Origin: Collybiopsis luxurians FD-317 M1
Taxonomy: Eukaryota; Basidiomycota; Agaricomycetes; Agaricales; Omphalotaceae
Length of the DNA stretch: 47,361 nucleotides
Assembly: GCA_000827265.1 (NCBI GenBank)
Contig: KN834848.1
Location: 131,313 to 178,673 of the forward strand
Reading direction: 5' to 3'
Shown here: positions 11,469 to 21,620 of the stretch, in pieces
How positions within the stretch are numbered: the stretch's first letter is position 1
Layout of the letters: each line of letters opens with the position of its first letter
Position numbers and translations under genes: made by a program
The notes under the pieces: generated by a model
Told to the model about the DNA's origin: nothing
The model's database searches: none
What the model saw: the letters and a program-made list of their open reading frames with translations, nothing else

Positions 11469-13265
11469 ATGTCATTCATTATTGCTCTTTTTCATGAGGC
11501 TGTTCATGCTGCCTATGTTTCCAGATATTCCAGTTGTAAGTCGTCCGAAGCTCTTCTGTTGCTTCATTCAGTGTAATAACTTTTCCAGTGGCTGCCGGTG
11601 TTATTATCAGCTTTGACCATCGTCAGAATATTTCAATCCTTTTCTCAAATTGCAAAACGCACTTACACTTGATGACTTTAGTGCTCACACTAGATAGAGA
11701 GGTATGCACTTTTATTTTTTCTTGTTACCCTAGCGCTGATTTAATGCTCCAGATTGATCTGGTTTGGGTGAGCATAATTCCGCAGTGAATTAGTTCCTAG
11801 TGCTGAGCCGCTGGGTAGAAAAGTTCATGGTCGCTTGGGAAATTTCTGTTCTTCATCGTGAGCATGCTTTTTATTGATTCCGTCGGCAAGGATATCAAAT
11901 AAACTTGAACAAATCTTTAGAATCGCTATTATTCCCTGTCCGCGGTCTTGTAAGTCAAGGTTATAGCCACTTTTTGAGGATGGTCGTCTTATGATATGCA
12001 TTCTTCCACAATTTGAAAGGGTCAATAACTACTGTGAGTTTTTTCTCTTCCTTTGCATTGTAATTGGATCGTTGACAGCGGTTCTGTACAGTCCTTCTTT
12101 CGCCGAATCTATCAGATGAAGTAAGTCTATTCCTGGTGTGGCTAGATCCCTTCTGACGCCACTCTACTTAGACGTGAGTTTCAATGCTGGCATTGCTCGA
12201 GCGGTTGACAAACACCTCACTCGATGCGCCATGATTCTAGCTGTACGTGGACTCTGCATGAATATTCTTCTTGCTCTGACATGAGGTACAGGTTTGCGAT
12301 TCTATTACTGGCAAGGATATAGTGGCGTTATCGCTTGTATGATAGCAGAAGGTAAGGTTTAGGTCTAGTGTTTATGATGCCTGATTTTAACTCCCTAAGC
12401 ATAGCGATCCTGCAAATGCGTCTATACGCGCTATACTCGTTAAATCGAAAAATTCTTTACTTAATGATTGGGTGTTTCATCCTCAGCTCCGCAACCTCTA
12501 TCGCAGTCGTTAACTTTGTTTTGGCAAATATTCAAAGTCCGGTCTTCTCCTGACCCTATCTTTGCTCTTGCCGCTGAACTCTCGTCCCTTTCAGCCGCCT
12601 CCCATCTGATACCTGGTTTCCCGTTCTGCTTCCCCATCAACATTCCTCGGTATTTCTATGCTCTTTGGATTCCAATCCTTGCGTTCGAGACGGTCCTATT
12701 CGTTCTTGCAGCATTCCAAGGTTATCTGAACTATCGACTCGATGGCTTTGCCTTCCGCTCCGAGGAACGACTCGTCAAAATTTTGATTAGAGATTCTATT
12801 ATTTACTATGGCGTGTAGGTCTGGGCAAGAATTACTCTAGATATCGTCGCTTAAATCTTGCTTTCCACTCTTACAGCGTCCTTGTCACCTACTTAGCATG
12901 CCTCTTGGTCATGGTGATAAACGTACAGTGAACTTCTTATTCTTCCTCAACACCTTACTAAATATAACAACCAGGTAAATTTTTTCGAAGTACCTATACC
13001 GTTCTCGCTCGCACTGTCCTGCACCTTTGGAAACAGAACAATCTTGAACGTTAGGGAGGCTCACAGAGACGCACATCAGACCATGGCGGTGGCTTCCGGA
13101 CCTAGGCGACCCACAACTGACACTCCTGTAGGGAAGGCGCTAGGAACTAACAGTCCGCAAGCGTTCACCTTTGACTCGGAGAACACAGATAGTAGTAATA
13201 GATCGACTGGAGACATTTTCGAAATGGAATTTGTTACGTCATCAAAAGTCCGGAATAGCTACTAG
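11469..13265 (+). CDS. DUF6533 seven-helix membrane protein, tandem copy 2 (divergent)
   Basis: Same family and layout as its neighbours. Exons: 11469-11535, 11589-11621, 11682-11701, 11753-11767, 11819-11857, 11921-11949, 12020-12033, 12092-12120, 12172-12173, 12241-12242, 12292-12351, 12405-12536, 12595-12814, 12877-12922, 12975-13265; total 999 nt (332 aa). The first 14 exon lengths equal those of copies 1 and 3 exactly. Signature residues: 'FDHLLTLDREIDLVW', 'SLGKFLFFINRYYSLSAV', 'LSDETCLRFYYWQGYSG', 'FGNRTILNVRE'. The polar tail is longer and unrelated in detail, rich in Thr, Asp and Ser. Introns differ strongly in sequence from copies 1 and 3, so this is the oldest duplicate. The acceptor before exon 7 is aaag and the donor after exon 12 is gtccgg, both weak. 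Confidence 0.85.
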
Positions 13266-13814
13266 TCAAACCGAGGCTTGTTATATGCCTACCATCTTTA
13301 GTGGGTTTGTGAGACCGCTTGGGTGGGATTCTGGCGTTATCCATTTCTGCAGTTACCTTCCCTCATTACACAGCTGGCCCGGGTATGTTGTTTACCTGTT
13401 TGCTTGTTTCCGTCTTACCCTGCTCAGCGGCTGCTTTCCTTTGATATTATTTATCTATTTGCCTGTTTCAGGCGAGGAACAAACTGTTCTGCATGTTCTT
13501 TCTGGGACGTTGTCTCATAGTTTCAATGTCCAAAAATACAGAATTCACAAAAATAGATCAGATGTTAGCATGTCGAACACAGAGTTTCATCTTGAACGAA
13601 TGGATTCTCTGAAGCAGATTTCGTTATGCGTACCGAGCAGTTCTTACATTTCAATGACAGCAGATTTCAAAACTCGCCGCAGCCAGACGAGTTGCATTTT
13701 TTTGCCCTGACTATTGACTTCTGGATCGGGCGTAGGAAAGTGCCGACTTATGGCAGTCGACCTGCCGATTTTTTCTGTCCCAGATTAGGGATAGCTGCGT
13801 TCCTTACTGGTTCA

Positions 13815-13824
13815 TAATAAGAAG
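13815..13824 (+). promoter_or_regulatory. Conserved upstream box TAATAAGAAG, gene 3
   Basis: Same 10-mer, 76 bp upstream of the ATG at 13901, at the same spacing as in copy 1. Followed in copies 1 and 3 by a shared gccggaaagtaa and the cgacacgata just before the ATG. Confidence 0.4.
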
Positions 13825-13900
13825 ACAGAGGGGGACTTGTGTCTGCCGGAAAGTAAGACTAACCCCCATCCTTACTCGTTCTTGCGTAACGACACGATAA

Positions 13901-15627
13901 ATGTCTTCCACCTATGAATTTTTTCGTGAAGCTGTTCACGCTGCGTACGCTTCCAGATATTCAAGTCGCAAGTCCTAATCTTCTTCCCTGCTGCCGGCCA
14001 GGTTTAACCGGAACCTCTTTCAGTTTCTGCTGGAGTTATTGTCGTTTTTGACCATCGTCAGGATTTTCCGTTATTTTTATTTTTAAAAAATGGGACGGTA
14101 GCTGACGTTCGATGACTTTAGTGCTAACGCTGGATAGGGAGGTATGTGACCGACTTGTTCTTTGTCATGAGACTAAGTCGACATTTCAGATTGACTTACT
14201 ATGGGTGAGCGTACTGACATAGAGGTCTGATGAACAATTGCTGAACCGCCGCGTAGAGAACATCGCGATCGCTGGGGAAATTTCTATTTATCATCGTTCG
14301 TAATTTCACTCTACCGCCATGAACGTTGTCTTAGCTGTTCCAATTTTTAGAACCGCTATTACGCGTTGTCCGCTGTAGTGTGAGCAAAGTATTATACAAT
14401 GTGTTTCTGGATAATCATTGACAGATCGGCAGGGTTAACAACTATTGCGAGTAGCGTATTTTCTTTCATATTTTAGTGTGGTTGCTGAACTGGATTTTGT
14501 TTAGTTCTCCTCGCACCGAATCTAACAGATCACGTAAGTCTCTTTGCTGAATATTGCTTGAATGTCGTCGAACACGCATGCTCTTCAGACGTGAGCACCT
14601 GCTCTCAAATTACTCACCATGTCTGAGAGTCATATGGAACGATACTCTTAACTCTAGTTGTATGTCAATTGTCACACGAAGACCACGTTTCACGCTCTTA
14701 CGTGAGGTACAGGTATACGATTCTATTATTGGCAAGGATATAGCGGTGCTATCACTTGTATGATAGCAGAATGTGAAGTCTACGCCTGACGTTCGCTGGC
14801 TTCTAACTGAATCCAGGTATCTATAGCGATTCTGCAAATGCGGTTATATGCACTTTACTCTCTAGACAAAAGAGTTCTTTATTTGATGATCGTGTCGTTC
14901 ATTCTCAGCACCGCAGCCTCTGTCACGGTCGTCAATTATATCCTGGCGCACATTCAAGGTTCATCCCTCCCCTTTCAAAACTCTTACTGCTGAATTCATA
15001 TTCTCTTTAGCTGCGGCACATCTAATACCAGGTTTCTCGTTCTGTTTTCCCGTTTTCATCCCGCCCTATTTCTATGCCCTCTGGATTCCAGTACTTGCAT
15101 TTGAGGCAGTCTTGTTTGCTCTTGCGGCTTTCCAAGGCTTCCGGACCCATCAACGCAATAACTCTGCCCTTCAATATGAGGAACGTCTCTTCAAAATCTT
15201 AATCCGGGACTCCATCATTTACTTTGTCATGTATGTCAAACAGTATTAGCGGCAGATCTCCTCCTTATATGGTGCCTTGCACTTTTCCAGGCTTTTCGCC
15301 ACCTATTTAACCTGTGTTCTGGTCACGGTAATAAACGTAAGTACTTATTCATTTTTGATGCCTTATCGATCTCAAGAAAAATTCAACGAAAATCAGCGTA
15401 GTTATTTCGAAGTTCCGATTCCCTTCGCATTCGCATTGTCCTGTGTGTTTGGTAACAGAACGATCTTGAATGTTAGGGAGTTTCACAGCGAGGTGCAAGG
15501 TGCCAAGGTGCCTCTTGCAGGGCCCAGACGTCCTAGGCTAGACCATCCTGCAAGAACGACGTCAGGGTCGAACTTTAGTGAAGCGTATATATTGGACGAC
15601 ATGAGGATTAAGTCACATGAAGATTAA
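13901..15627 (+). CDS. DUF6533 seven-helix membrane protein, tandem copy 3
   Basis: Exons: 13901-13967, 14024-14056, 14122-14141, 14190-14204, 14257-14295, 14351-14379, 14433-14446, 14505-14533, 14589-14590, 14658-14659, 14713-14772, 14827-14958, 15011-15230, 15291-15336, 15397-15627; total 939 nt (312 aa). Signature: 'FDHLLTLDREIDLLW', 'SLGKFLFIINRYYALSAV', 'LTDHTCIRFYYWQGYSG', 'FGNRTILNVRE'. Close paralog of copy 1 including introns and flanks. Two donors are GC instead of GT: gcaagt at 13968 and gcgagt at 14447, where copies 1 and 2 have GT. The two 2-nt microexons are retained. No stop or frameshift, so it is probably functional. Ligand and role are unknown. Confidence 0.85.
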
Positions 15628-15950
15628 TTTTGAGCAGTGATTCTACCAACAGCCTAGAGCGTGTAATAGGTCTTGAGCGGATCTTCAGTGGCAGGGAAGT
15701 AGGTTTGATCTTCGGGCTCCTTTGATAGACTACGTTGGTTGGTATAGTAGGAAAATTTTTGCAGTCCTCCATGTAAAGTGTGGATATCTTAAATACATGT
15801 ATGATTGGGTTTATGACCAGGTTCATTTTCAGGGCCCTCAACATTACATCAGAACTCTCCCGGCACAGGACGTAGGAGTTGACACACCCGAATCGGCGCA
15901 TACTCCGAGTCATAGAAAGTTGCTGGGTCCACAATTTTGGTTCGGATTCT

Positions 15951-16160
15951 AAAAGGCAGCTAAAGTTCTCTCAATGCTCATTTACATTTATGATGCAAAA
16001 AGTGACGGCCTACTTGTTTGGATTTCTAGGCTCCGATAGGTAGATAGAAAGGTTATACGCCTCAAATGTAATCATTATAAGTGGAAAAGATCACTGTCCA
16101 TAATTTTGCCGCAGGATGCTGTCGACAGAAATCAACAATACTCTATATAAAATAAAATTA
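15951..16160. other. Spacer between DUF6533 gene 3 and tRNA
   Basis: AT-rich spacer with A-runs. No gene seen. Confidence 0.4.
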
Positions 16161-16167
16161 AAAAAAA
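16161..16167 (-). terminator. Pol III T-run for the tRNA
   Basis: On the minus strand a run of seven T (plus-strand aaaaaaa) lies about 18 nt downstream of the tRNA 3' end, as expected for RNA polymerase III termination. Confidence 0.6.
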
Positions 16168-16185
16168 TACAACAGGCCCGGAAGA

Positions 16186-16280
16186 GTCCGCGCCGTGGTT
16201 CGAACACGGGGCTTCGAGATATTGCAAAATCAGCACCTCAGATGTTGCAATCTCACACTCTACCACTGAGTTACGCGGAC
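16186..16280 (-). tRNA. tRNA-Cys (GCA) with a 24-nt intron
   Basis: The minus strand folds as a tRNA. The 7-bp acceptor stem is gtccgcg/cgcggac, the D arm is ctcagtggtagag, the anticodon loop is ttgcaa with anticodon GCA, and the T arm contains gttcgaacc (B box). An intron at 16221-16244 interrupts the anticodon loop one base after the anticodon, the canonical nuclear tRNA intron position. The mature length is 71 nt, right for tRNA-Cys. Part of the intron (ttgcaat) can mimic the anticodon loop, but the mature fold is clear. Confidence 0.9.
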
Positions 16281-16624
16281 TACACTAATGTCAAAAAATT
16301 AGCTACATTATCGGTTTTTCTTTTGGCTCTAAATGAGCCACAAAGTAGTTAAGAAAAATTATTGAATCCTCAAGCGCGATAGCCTGAATGTCACTTTTGA
16401 ATGCGAGCTATTATTACTACTCTATGGGTGTAGCGGAGGTTAGATCACTGCTTCCTACAAAGAGCACTTGGGCGGCGGATTGAATTCACGGAAAACGAGC
16501 AACTGAGTGGCCATCCATAGGTGACATATAATGACCGTATGTTATCGGTGTTCCTCACATAAGTTGAGTTAAATACATATATACAGTGTTCACTCCCAGC
16601 AAAATCGCGATTCGGACATCCAAC
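16281..16624. other. Intergenic, nothing recognised
   Basis: Between the tRNA and the 3' end of the alcohol dehydrogenase gene. No open frame or repeat of note. Confidence 0.4.
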
Positions 16625-18036
16625 CTACAACTGAATCGCAACCTTCAAACAGTCGTGCGCTTCTGCCGCATTCGAGGTACTATACGCATTAACGATCTCG
16701 TCAAAAGCAAATCGATGAGTGATGAGACCACCGAGTTGAATCTTTCCCGAATCCACGAGCTGTATCAACATCGGAGTAGACACCGCATCGAGGACGCGGG
16801 TCGTGATACCTGTCAAAGCAAAGCAAGTCAGTGAATGCACGTACGTAGGACATACAAGCTAGAGCGAGATCGCGAACTGCTCACATATATTCCTATCCCA
16901 AAGCTTCTCAAGATGCAAATCAACCTTCTTCCCATGCACGCCCAAATTCGCAATCGTCCCGCCCGCCGCAACCAGCTCCTGACAGAGCTCAAACGACTTG
17001 GGCATGCCCACGGCTTCGATGACGACATCTACCCCCTTGTCGTTGGTGAGTTCCATGACTTGCTTGACGGTGTCGGGCCCGGAGATGACAGTATGTGTGG
17101 CACCGAAGGAACGAGCGCTGGTTAGACGTTTTTCGCTTAGGTCTATCATGATGATTTTAGAGGGATTGTAGAGATGGCTGGTGATGAGAGCGCCTAGACC
17201 GACAGGCCCGCTGCCTACGATTGCGACTGTGGAACCTATTTGGACTTTGCCTTGCTAATGGAGGAGGAGGAGGAATGAAAGTCCGTTTTCAGAAAAGCGG
17301 CCAGGGGAAGCCAAATGCTGGATCAGACACATACTAAGACTCCACATTCATACCCAGTCGGTACGGCATCACTCAGCAGCAACAGTTCCTCGTCGGTAAC
17401 ACCCTTGGGAGTATGATGAAGGGATCCATCTGCATGCGGAATACGGGTATATTCTGCTTGAGTTCCGTCGACGACATTTCCCAGCATCCATCCACCCTCT
17501 ATCGAAGAAGAAGAATCAAACGAGAACGAGCTCGATGAGCATGACGTTTGCTAGATGGATGAACATGGAAAGAGAGACTCACCGACGCAATGCGAAGGCA
17601 TAGCCCGCCGACAATAATAGCAAGTCGTGCAAGAAGTAATGCAAGCGATGATGACCTTGTCGCCAGGCTTGAAGTTCTTGACGCTCTCACCGACTTGCTC
17701 GACGATAGCTATCCCCTCGTGACCTAGGATCGTACCCACCTTGCATGTCCTAGGAACCAAAAACAATTCAACGTGGAGATAAACAGCTACAGAGAGAACA
17801 TACGGAACGTCTCCTTTAAAGATATGCAAATCCGTCCCTATGTCAACCAACAAAACGTCAGATTCATTGAGCTCAAAACACCATTACTAGAGGTAAAGAT
17901 CGCACTTACCGCATATCGTCGTTTGTACTATCTTCACTATAGCATCAGTAGGTTTGAGGATAGTCGGTTTCGGTCGTTCTTCCACTCGGGGTTGACCCAC
18001 GCCAGCGTAGACTAGACCTTTCATCGTTGATGTCAT
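16625..18036 (-). CDS. Zinc-dependent alcohol dehydrogenase (MDR family)
   Basis: Medium-chain dehydrogenase that interconverts alcohols and aldehydes or ketones with NAD(P); probably cytosolic. Exons in transcript order: 18036-17910, 17837-17804, 17749-17583, 17498-17335, 17254-16885, 16809-16625; 1047 nt, 348 aa, the usual family length. Catalytic zinc ligands: Cys in 'TTICGTDLH' and 'GHEG'. The structural-zinc Cys cluster is complete: 'SCTTCYYCRRAMPSHC'. Cofactor motif 'VAIVGSGPVGLGA', with 'IIMIDLSEKRL' carrying Asp at the end of strand 2, which favours NAD over NADP. The C-terminal half continues through 'GATHTVISGPDT', 'GVDVVIEAVGMP' and 'LITHRFAFDEIVNAY'. All introns are GT-AG. The neighbouring F-box gene is on the same strand, with a separate ~360-bp gap. 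No disruption seen. Confidence 0.9.
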
Positions 18037-18395
18037 GGGGCTTAATGGGAGATTATTGTCAGAGGACGTAGAATGGGAAACATGAGCCTGAGAGTTTATA
18101 AAATCGAGGAAACATCCCACGAGAATAGCTCGAAGCACTACGGAAAGAAGCAAGCAGAGGCTGTCCTTGAGCGTCAGCTGAGTGATAAGGTTGGCAACGC
18201 TCCATAGGCTATACTAGCTCAGAATGAAGTTGGTGAAGGAATAATGCACTACGCCTCGGAGAAAAATAAGAGGTTTATATTCCCTCCGTAGATCCAAATT
18301 ACACAAGTTTCGTTTCAACGAAGCCACCCCATCATTGGCACAAGACATGTATCGGTTACGCGAACGTCGCTCCCGACCTGCAGCACCAATCCAAG
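18037..18395. other. Intergenic, nothing recognised
   Basis: Region between the 3' end of the F-box gene and the start of the alcohol dehydrogenase. It probably holds the dehydrogenase promoter. No gene seen. Confidence 0.4.
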
Positions 18396-20230
18396 CTAAA
18401 ACGAAAGGACCCGGTAACAACCCGTCCCGTTCGAAGACTAGCAAAAACCCCCGTCAGCATCGTATCACGCACACAGAAAACCCTAAAACGACGACTCACG
18501 TCATCTACTACAATCACCGCATCCTCACTACACATCAACGAGCAAAAGTCCGGCGCGTCCGGTACCGTCCTCGCAACCCAGCGATAAGGCAACCAAGTCC
18601 TCACCTCATCCCTAAACAAATCCCCCGCCCTAGAAATAGACGGAGCCGTAACACACAAGCTCGTATCACACACCAGCTTCTCCATTTCGGTTACAGCCGT
18701 GTAGGCCATTTCACCACCTTCGGATATAGCTCTCCGGAGCGCTCGCTGATTGAAATCAAACAACTGCACAGTAAATTCGCCGGGCGTCCGAATGCTGCGT
18801 TCGGGAAGAACGAGTTTTGTTCCGTAGATATAACACGCCCACGTGTCGAACGCTGGATTTAACCGATACGATTCGTCTAATCGCGTCGCTTGCGGTCCCC
18901 AGTCCTCCCAAGGGATCGTCGGAAGATCTAATATTGGACCGAGAGAGTCCAGATGGGAGAGAAAAGCGCTCTGGGTCAAGACTAGGGTAAGGTGGCGCAC
19001 GTTCGCTTTGCGCAACCAAAGAGAGGCAACGAAGAGTTTTTCATCACTATGAGAGGCGTAGAATGGAGCTTCGAGGTCGGAATGGGGAGCCCAACGCGGT
19101 GAAGGGTCAGATCTGATCGTGAACATGAGGGAAGTCACTAGCGGGGCGAGCCTAGGGATGGCAAACTTGATTCCGTTCTTGATTTGTGAGTAATCTTTCT
19201 TTTCGCTATCCTCTTCTTCAAAATCAACGACAAGGAGTTCGAAAACGCCGGCGTCTGTAATGAGAGAGAAGAGAACGTGCCTCTCCGACAGGAAACAGAA
19301 AGAAAGTAGATCGTCACTCTGGAGATGCTATTTATGGAAAGCACGTCAAAAAAATTACTCTGAGGCGACGCGTAGAAGCTCTAACCAGTTTTTTCGTGCC
19401 GGTCTTCCATTCCCATATAACAAACTCATTGGGTAGTATCGCGCCACCATGGAATAATATTCCAAGGAACTCAGAGGAAATTTGAATGGAATAGACCGTA
19501 GAGGGATCGAAGGAAGGTCGAAGGTGAGGTATGAGACCCGAATTGGCGGCTAAAGGGTGCTTCGTTGCCGTAGACATGGTTTGGAGATGTATGTGATAGA
19601 ATGGGGACATTGCACCGACTAGCCTGGGGTAAAATTAGATAGCGAAACTGGAGAGGTTGGCGCAAGCTGACCTTCGAGGAATCTCGATCAAAACTAGAAG
19701 GTCTTGACTAGGGTCCATCCCAAAGTCACGAAAAACTGCTGGCTTCTCAGGCCTCACCGTCCACTGCCGCTCCGGAATGTCTCGATAAGCTGAAGGAAGT
19801 TGGACGAAAGTGAGGCTTCTGTCCAAACTATTTTGGGCGAGGACGTTGCCGAATAGCTCCCAGAGTCCAGCGGTGATCATCGGATAACGGATGTCTTTGC
19901 TCCATCTGAGCTCAGTCCACCGCTCTTGTTGATTCCTCAGTAGTTCAAGTTTTTCCTTGTAAGATAACGTTGGATTTGTACCGTCCTCCTGGCAAGCTAT
20001 AGCCAGCTCTATTGCGTAGACAAGGTCCGCCGTTTCAATAATTGTTTGATGCAAAAATCTACAGACCTAGCCCCATGATATAAGCCCACGAACAAGAATT
20101 GCAAGGAAATTCAAGCGCGTACCGACTGGCATAGAACTAGAGTGAGCGCATCGAGATATGAGAGTATCCTGAGGGTTATTTCATGCGGAAATATCTCGAG
20201 AAAGTTGGGTGATTCAGCTGAGCTGGCCAT
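18396..20230 (-). CDS. F-box domain protein
   Basis: Presumed substrate adaptor of an SCF (Skp1-Cullin-F-box) ubiquitin ligase. Exons in transcript order: 20230-20123, 20066-19672, 19623-19386, 19327-18500, 18437-18396; 1611 nt, 536 aa. The N-terminus 'FPHEITLRILSYLDALTLVL' is the F-box, followed across the first intron by 'QSVCRFLHQTIIETADLVYA'. The middle and C-terminal parts match the agaricomycete F-box layout: 'LHLQTMSTATKHPLAANSG', 'NEFVIWEWKTG', then 'CSLMCSEDAVIVVDD'. The last exon is only 42 nt and ends in 'GCYRVLSF', the standard family ending, which supports the 62-nt last intron (18438-18499). Reading through that intron instead gives an atypical tail. The 5' end and upstream region are duplicated at 23520-23945. 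Confidence 0.8.
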
Positions 20231-20913
20231 GGAATTAGACGACGCGGTGGTGGTAGCAAACAAGGATCGGCTGATAATCCAACGTTGACGTCGTTGAAAA
20301 ACGGACCGCCAAACCGCCACGGTCCGGGGTAAACCCTGCAAAAGTTGGAGTCCGCGTGGTCAACGCATAGTTGAATTCTTTTTCTAATCTTCAAGGATAC
20401 ATGTAAAAGGAGTATTCGTTGCAATGGGAAGCTGTATAGCTAGATTAAGAAAATAGGCGCTGCAAGAGGCTGTAGGCTGTCCCGCATCTCGTCTGTATCA
20501 ACTGGTGCATCTTTTTTTGATGGAGGATTTGCAGCAACCAGAGCTGGAATTTTCAGTCCGAGAAAGCCAAAACCAGGGAAAAGCAGACAAAGCGGATTCA
20601 TTCTGATGAACGGTCAAACTGACAGGCGTCTTGAAGGCCTTTTGAGAACCTTTGCTCAGCGCGACGTCATTCAAGGTTGAATCGGTAATGAGGCGCGAGA
20701 AGTGGAAAGGTACTGTACCTATCACGGATCGTACTAAATCATAGTCTCGCATCATCTGTACCTTTCTCTAATTAGACACATACGGACGAGTGAAAGTGAC
20801 CTAATGTATCCAATTCATGTTCCTGCGCATTCCTAGCATATAGCAGTTCGATTTCAATACTACTACACAGCTATGTTATACAGAGTGCTACTTTCACTTC
20901 AACTATTGTGTGA
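20231..20913. other. F-box upstream region and spacer
   Basis: Non-coding in my reading. The first 330 bp (promoter side of the F-box gene) are well conserved in the second copy of the segmental duplication. The remainder is less so. Confidence 0.4.
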
Positions 20914-21620
20914 TCAAGATCCACCGCTCGAAGTAGGATCATTGCCACAGGGACCTGCATTCGGATCGATGGTGAACGTGAACGCTCCACCAACGTCGCC
21001 ATACCCTCCCTATTGAGAGAGTGAGATATGGAGGAGTGAGATCTCAACAAGATTTGTTTTAGTGCTAAGAAACACTCTCACCCTTGGACATTCTTCGGCA
21101 ATTAATTGGAGCACCTCCTCGCAGTTATCAGTGGATAGAAAATCAGGAGTAAGTCCCCTTTCATTCCACGCGGTAAAGTCGCCCGCTCCCACCAAGGCAG
21201 CAGGGGAGAAAATTTGATGATAAAGTTTTCGGTAAGAATCATTAACAGGTTGCATTTTAGTATCGAAAAGGAAGATCTCACATTTGAAGCCCTGCTGCGT
21301 ATTGAAGCAGTGGGAAAAGGTATCCCCAGGATTAATCTATAGTACGTTGAATAAATCTGAGAATCGGTGAGGCAAGGTACGAGCCGTACCTCTACGCCGA
21401 ATTGGTTGACGCTAGATAAACAGAATGAGACAATGAAACCGCTGCAGGTATTAACGCCCTCTGTGCCATTAACGAAACAGGTGAAATTCTGTCCGAGCAC
21501 AGGCATAGATGCCATGGCAAGGGACAAGAGCACAAAATTGAGCTAAGGGAGAAATCAACAGAATAAGAACCTGAGAGAATTTATCAAGCTGATACCTGCC
21601 TTGTTGCGGTTGAAGAGCAT
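20914..21620 (-). CDS. Small secreted Cys-rich protein (possibly Y3-like glycan-binding family)
   Basis: Exons in transcript order: 21620-21600, 21542-21390, 21336-21082, 21009-20914; 525 nt, 174 aa. The N-terminus 'MLFNRNK' plus 'LNFVLLSLAMASMPVLGQ' reads as a signal peptide, so secretion is likely. The mature part begins 'NFTCFVNG' and has about eight Cys, including 'NTCSGFIVSFC', 'SHCF', 'KCEI', 'DNCEEVL', 'EECPR' and the end 'FTFTIDPNAGPCGNDP'. The pattern NCE-VL-...-CP-GG-...-FTFT-DPN-G-C resembles, from memory, the Coprinus Y3 glycan-binding protein family; this is a suggestion only. The first intron must use a GC donor (aag|gcaggt) to keep frame; the same sequence occurs in the paralog at 24502-25215. 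A start in the second exon is the alternative. Confidence 0.6.

Larger units (their letters stand above)
13340..15950. repeat. Segmental duplication, copy B (partner at 6600-9310)
   Basis: Direct-orientation partner of 6600-9310. It includes upstream sequence, the third DUF6533 gene and downstream sequence. Introns are alignable along most of their length, unlike those of copy 2. The duplicates flank copy 2, so the newest duplication jumped over or was inserted around the older gene. Confidence 0.75.

Noticed and set aside
18214..18444. C-terminal extension of the F-box protein to 18214
   Set aside because: The spliced ending with a 42-nt exon gives the standard family C-terminus 'YRVLSF' and a canonical GT-AG intron; the extension does not.
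18335..18862. 175-codon plus-strand open frame
   Set aside because: Exact antisense of the last exons of the F-box gene; its Arg/Pro/Thr-rich content is typical of a shadow frame.
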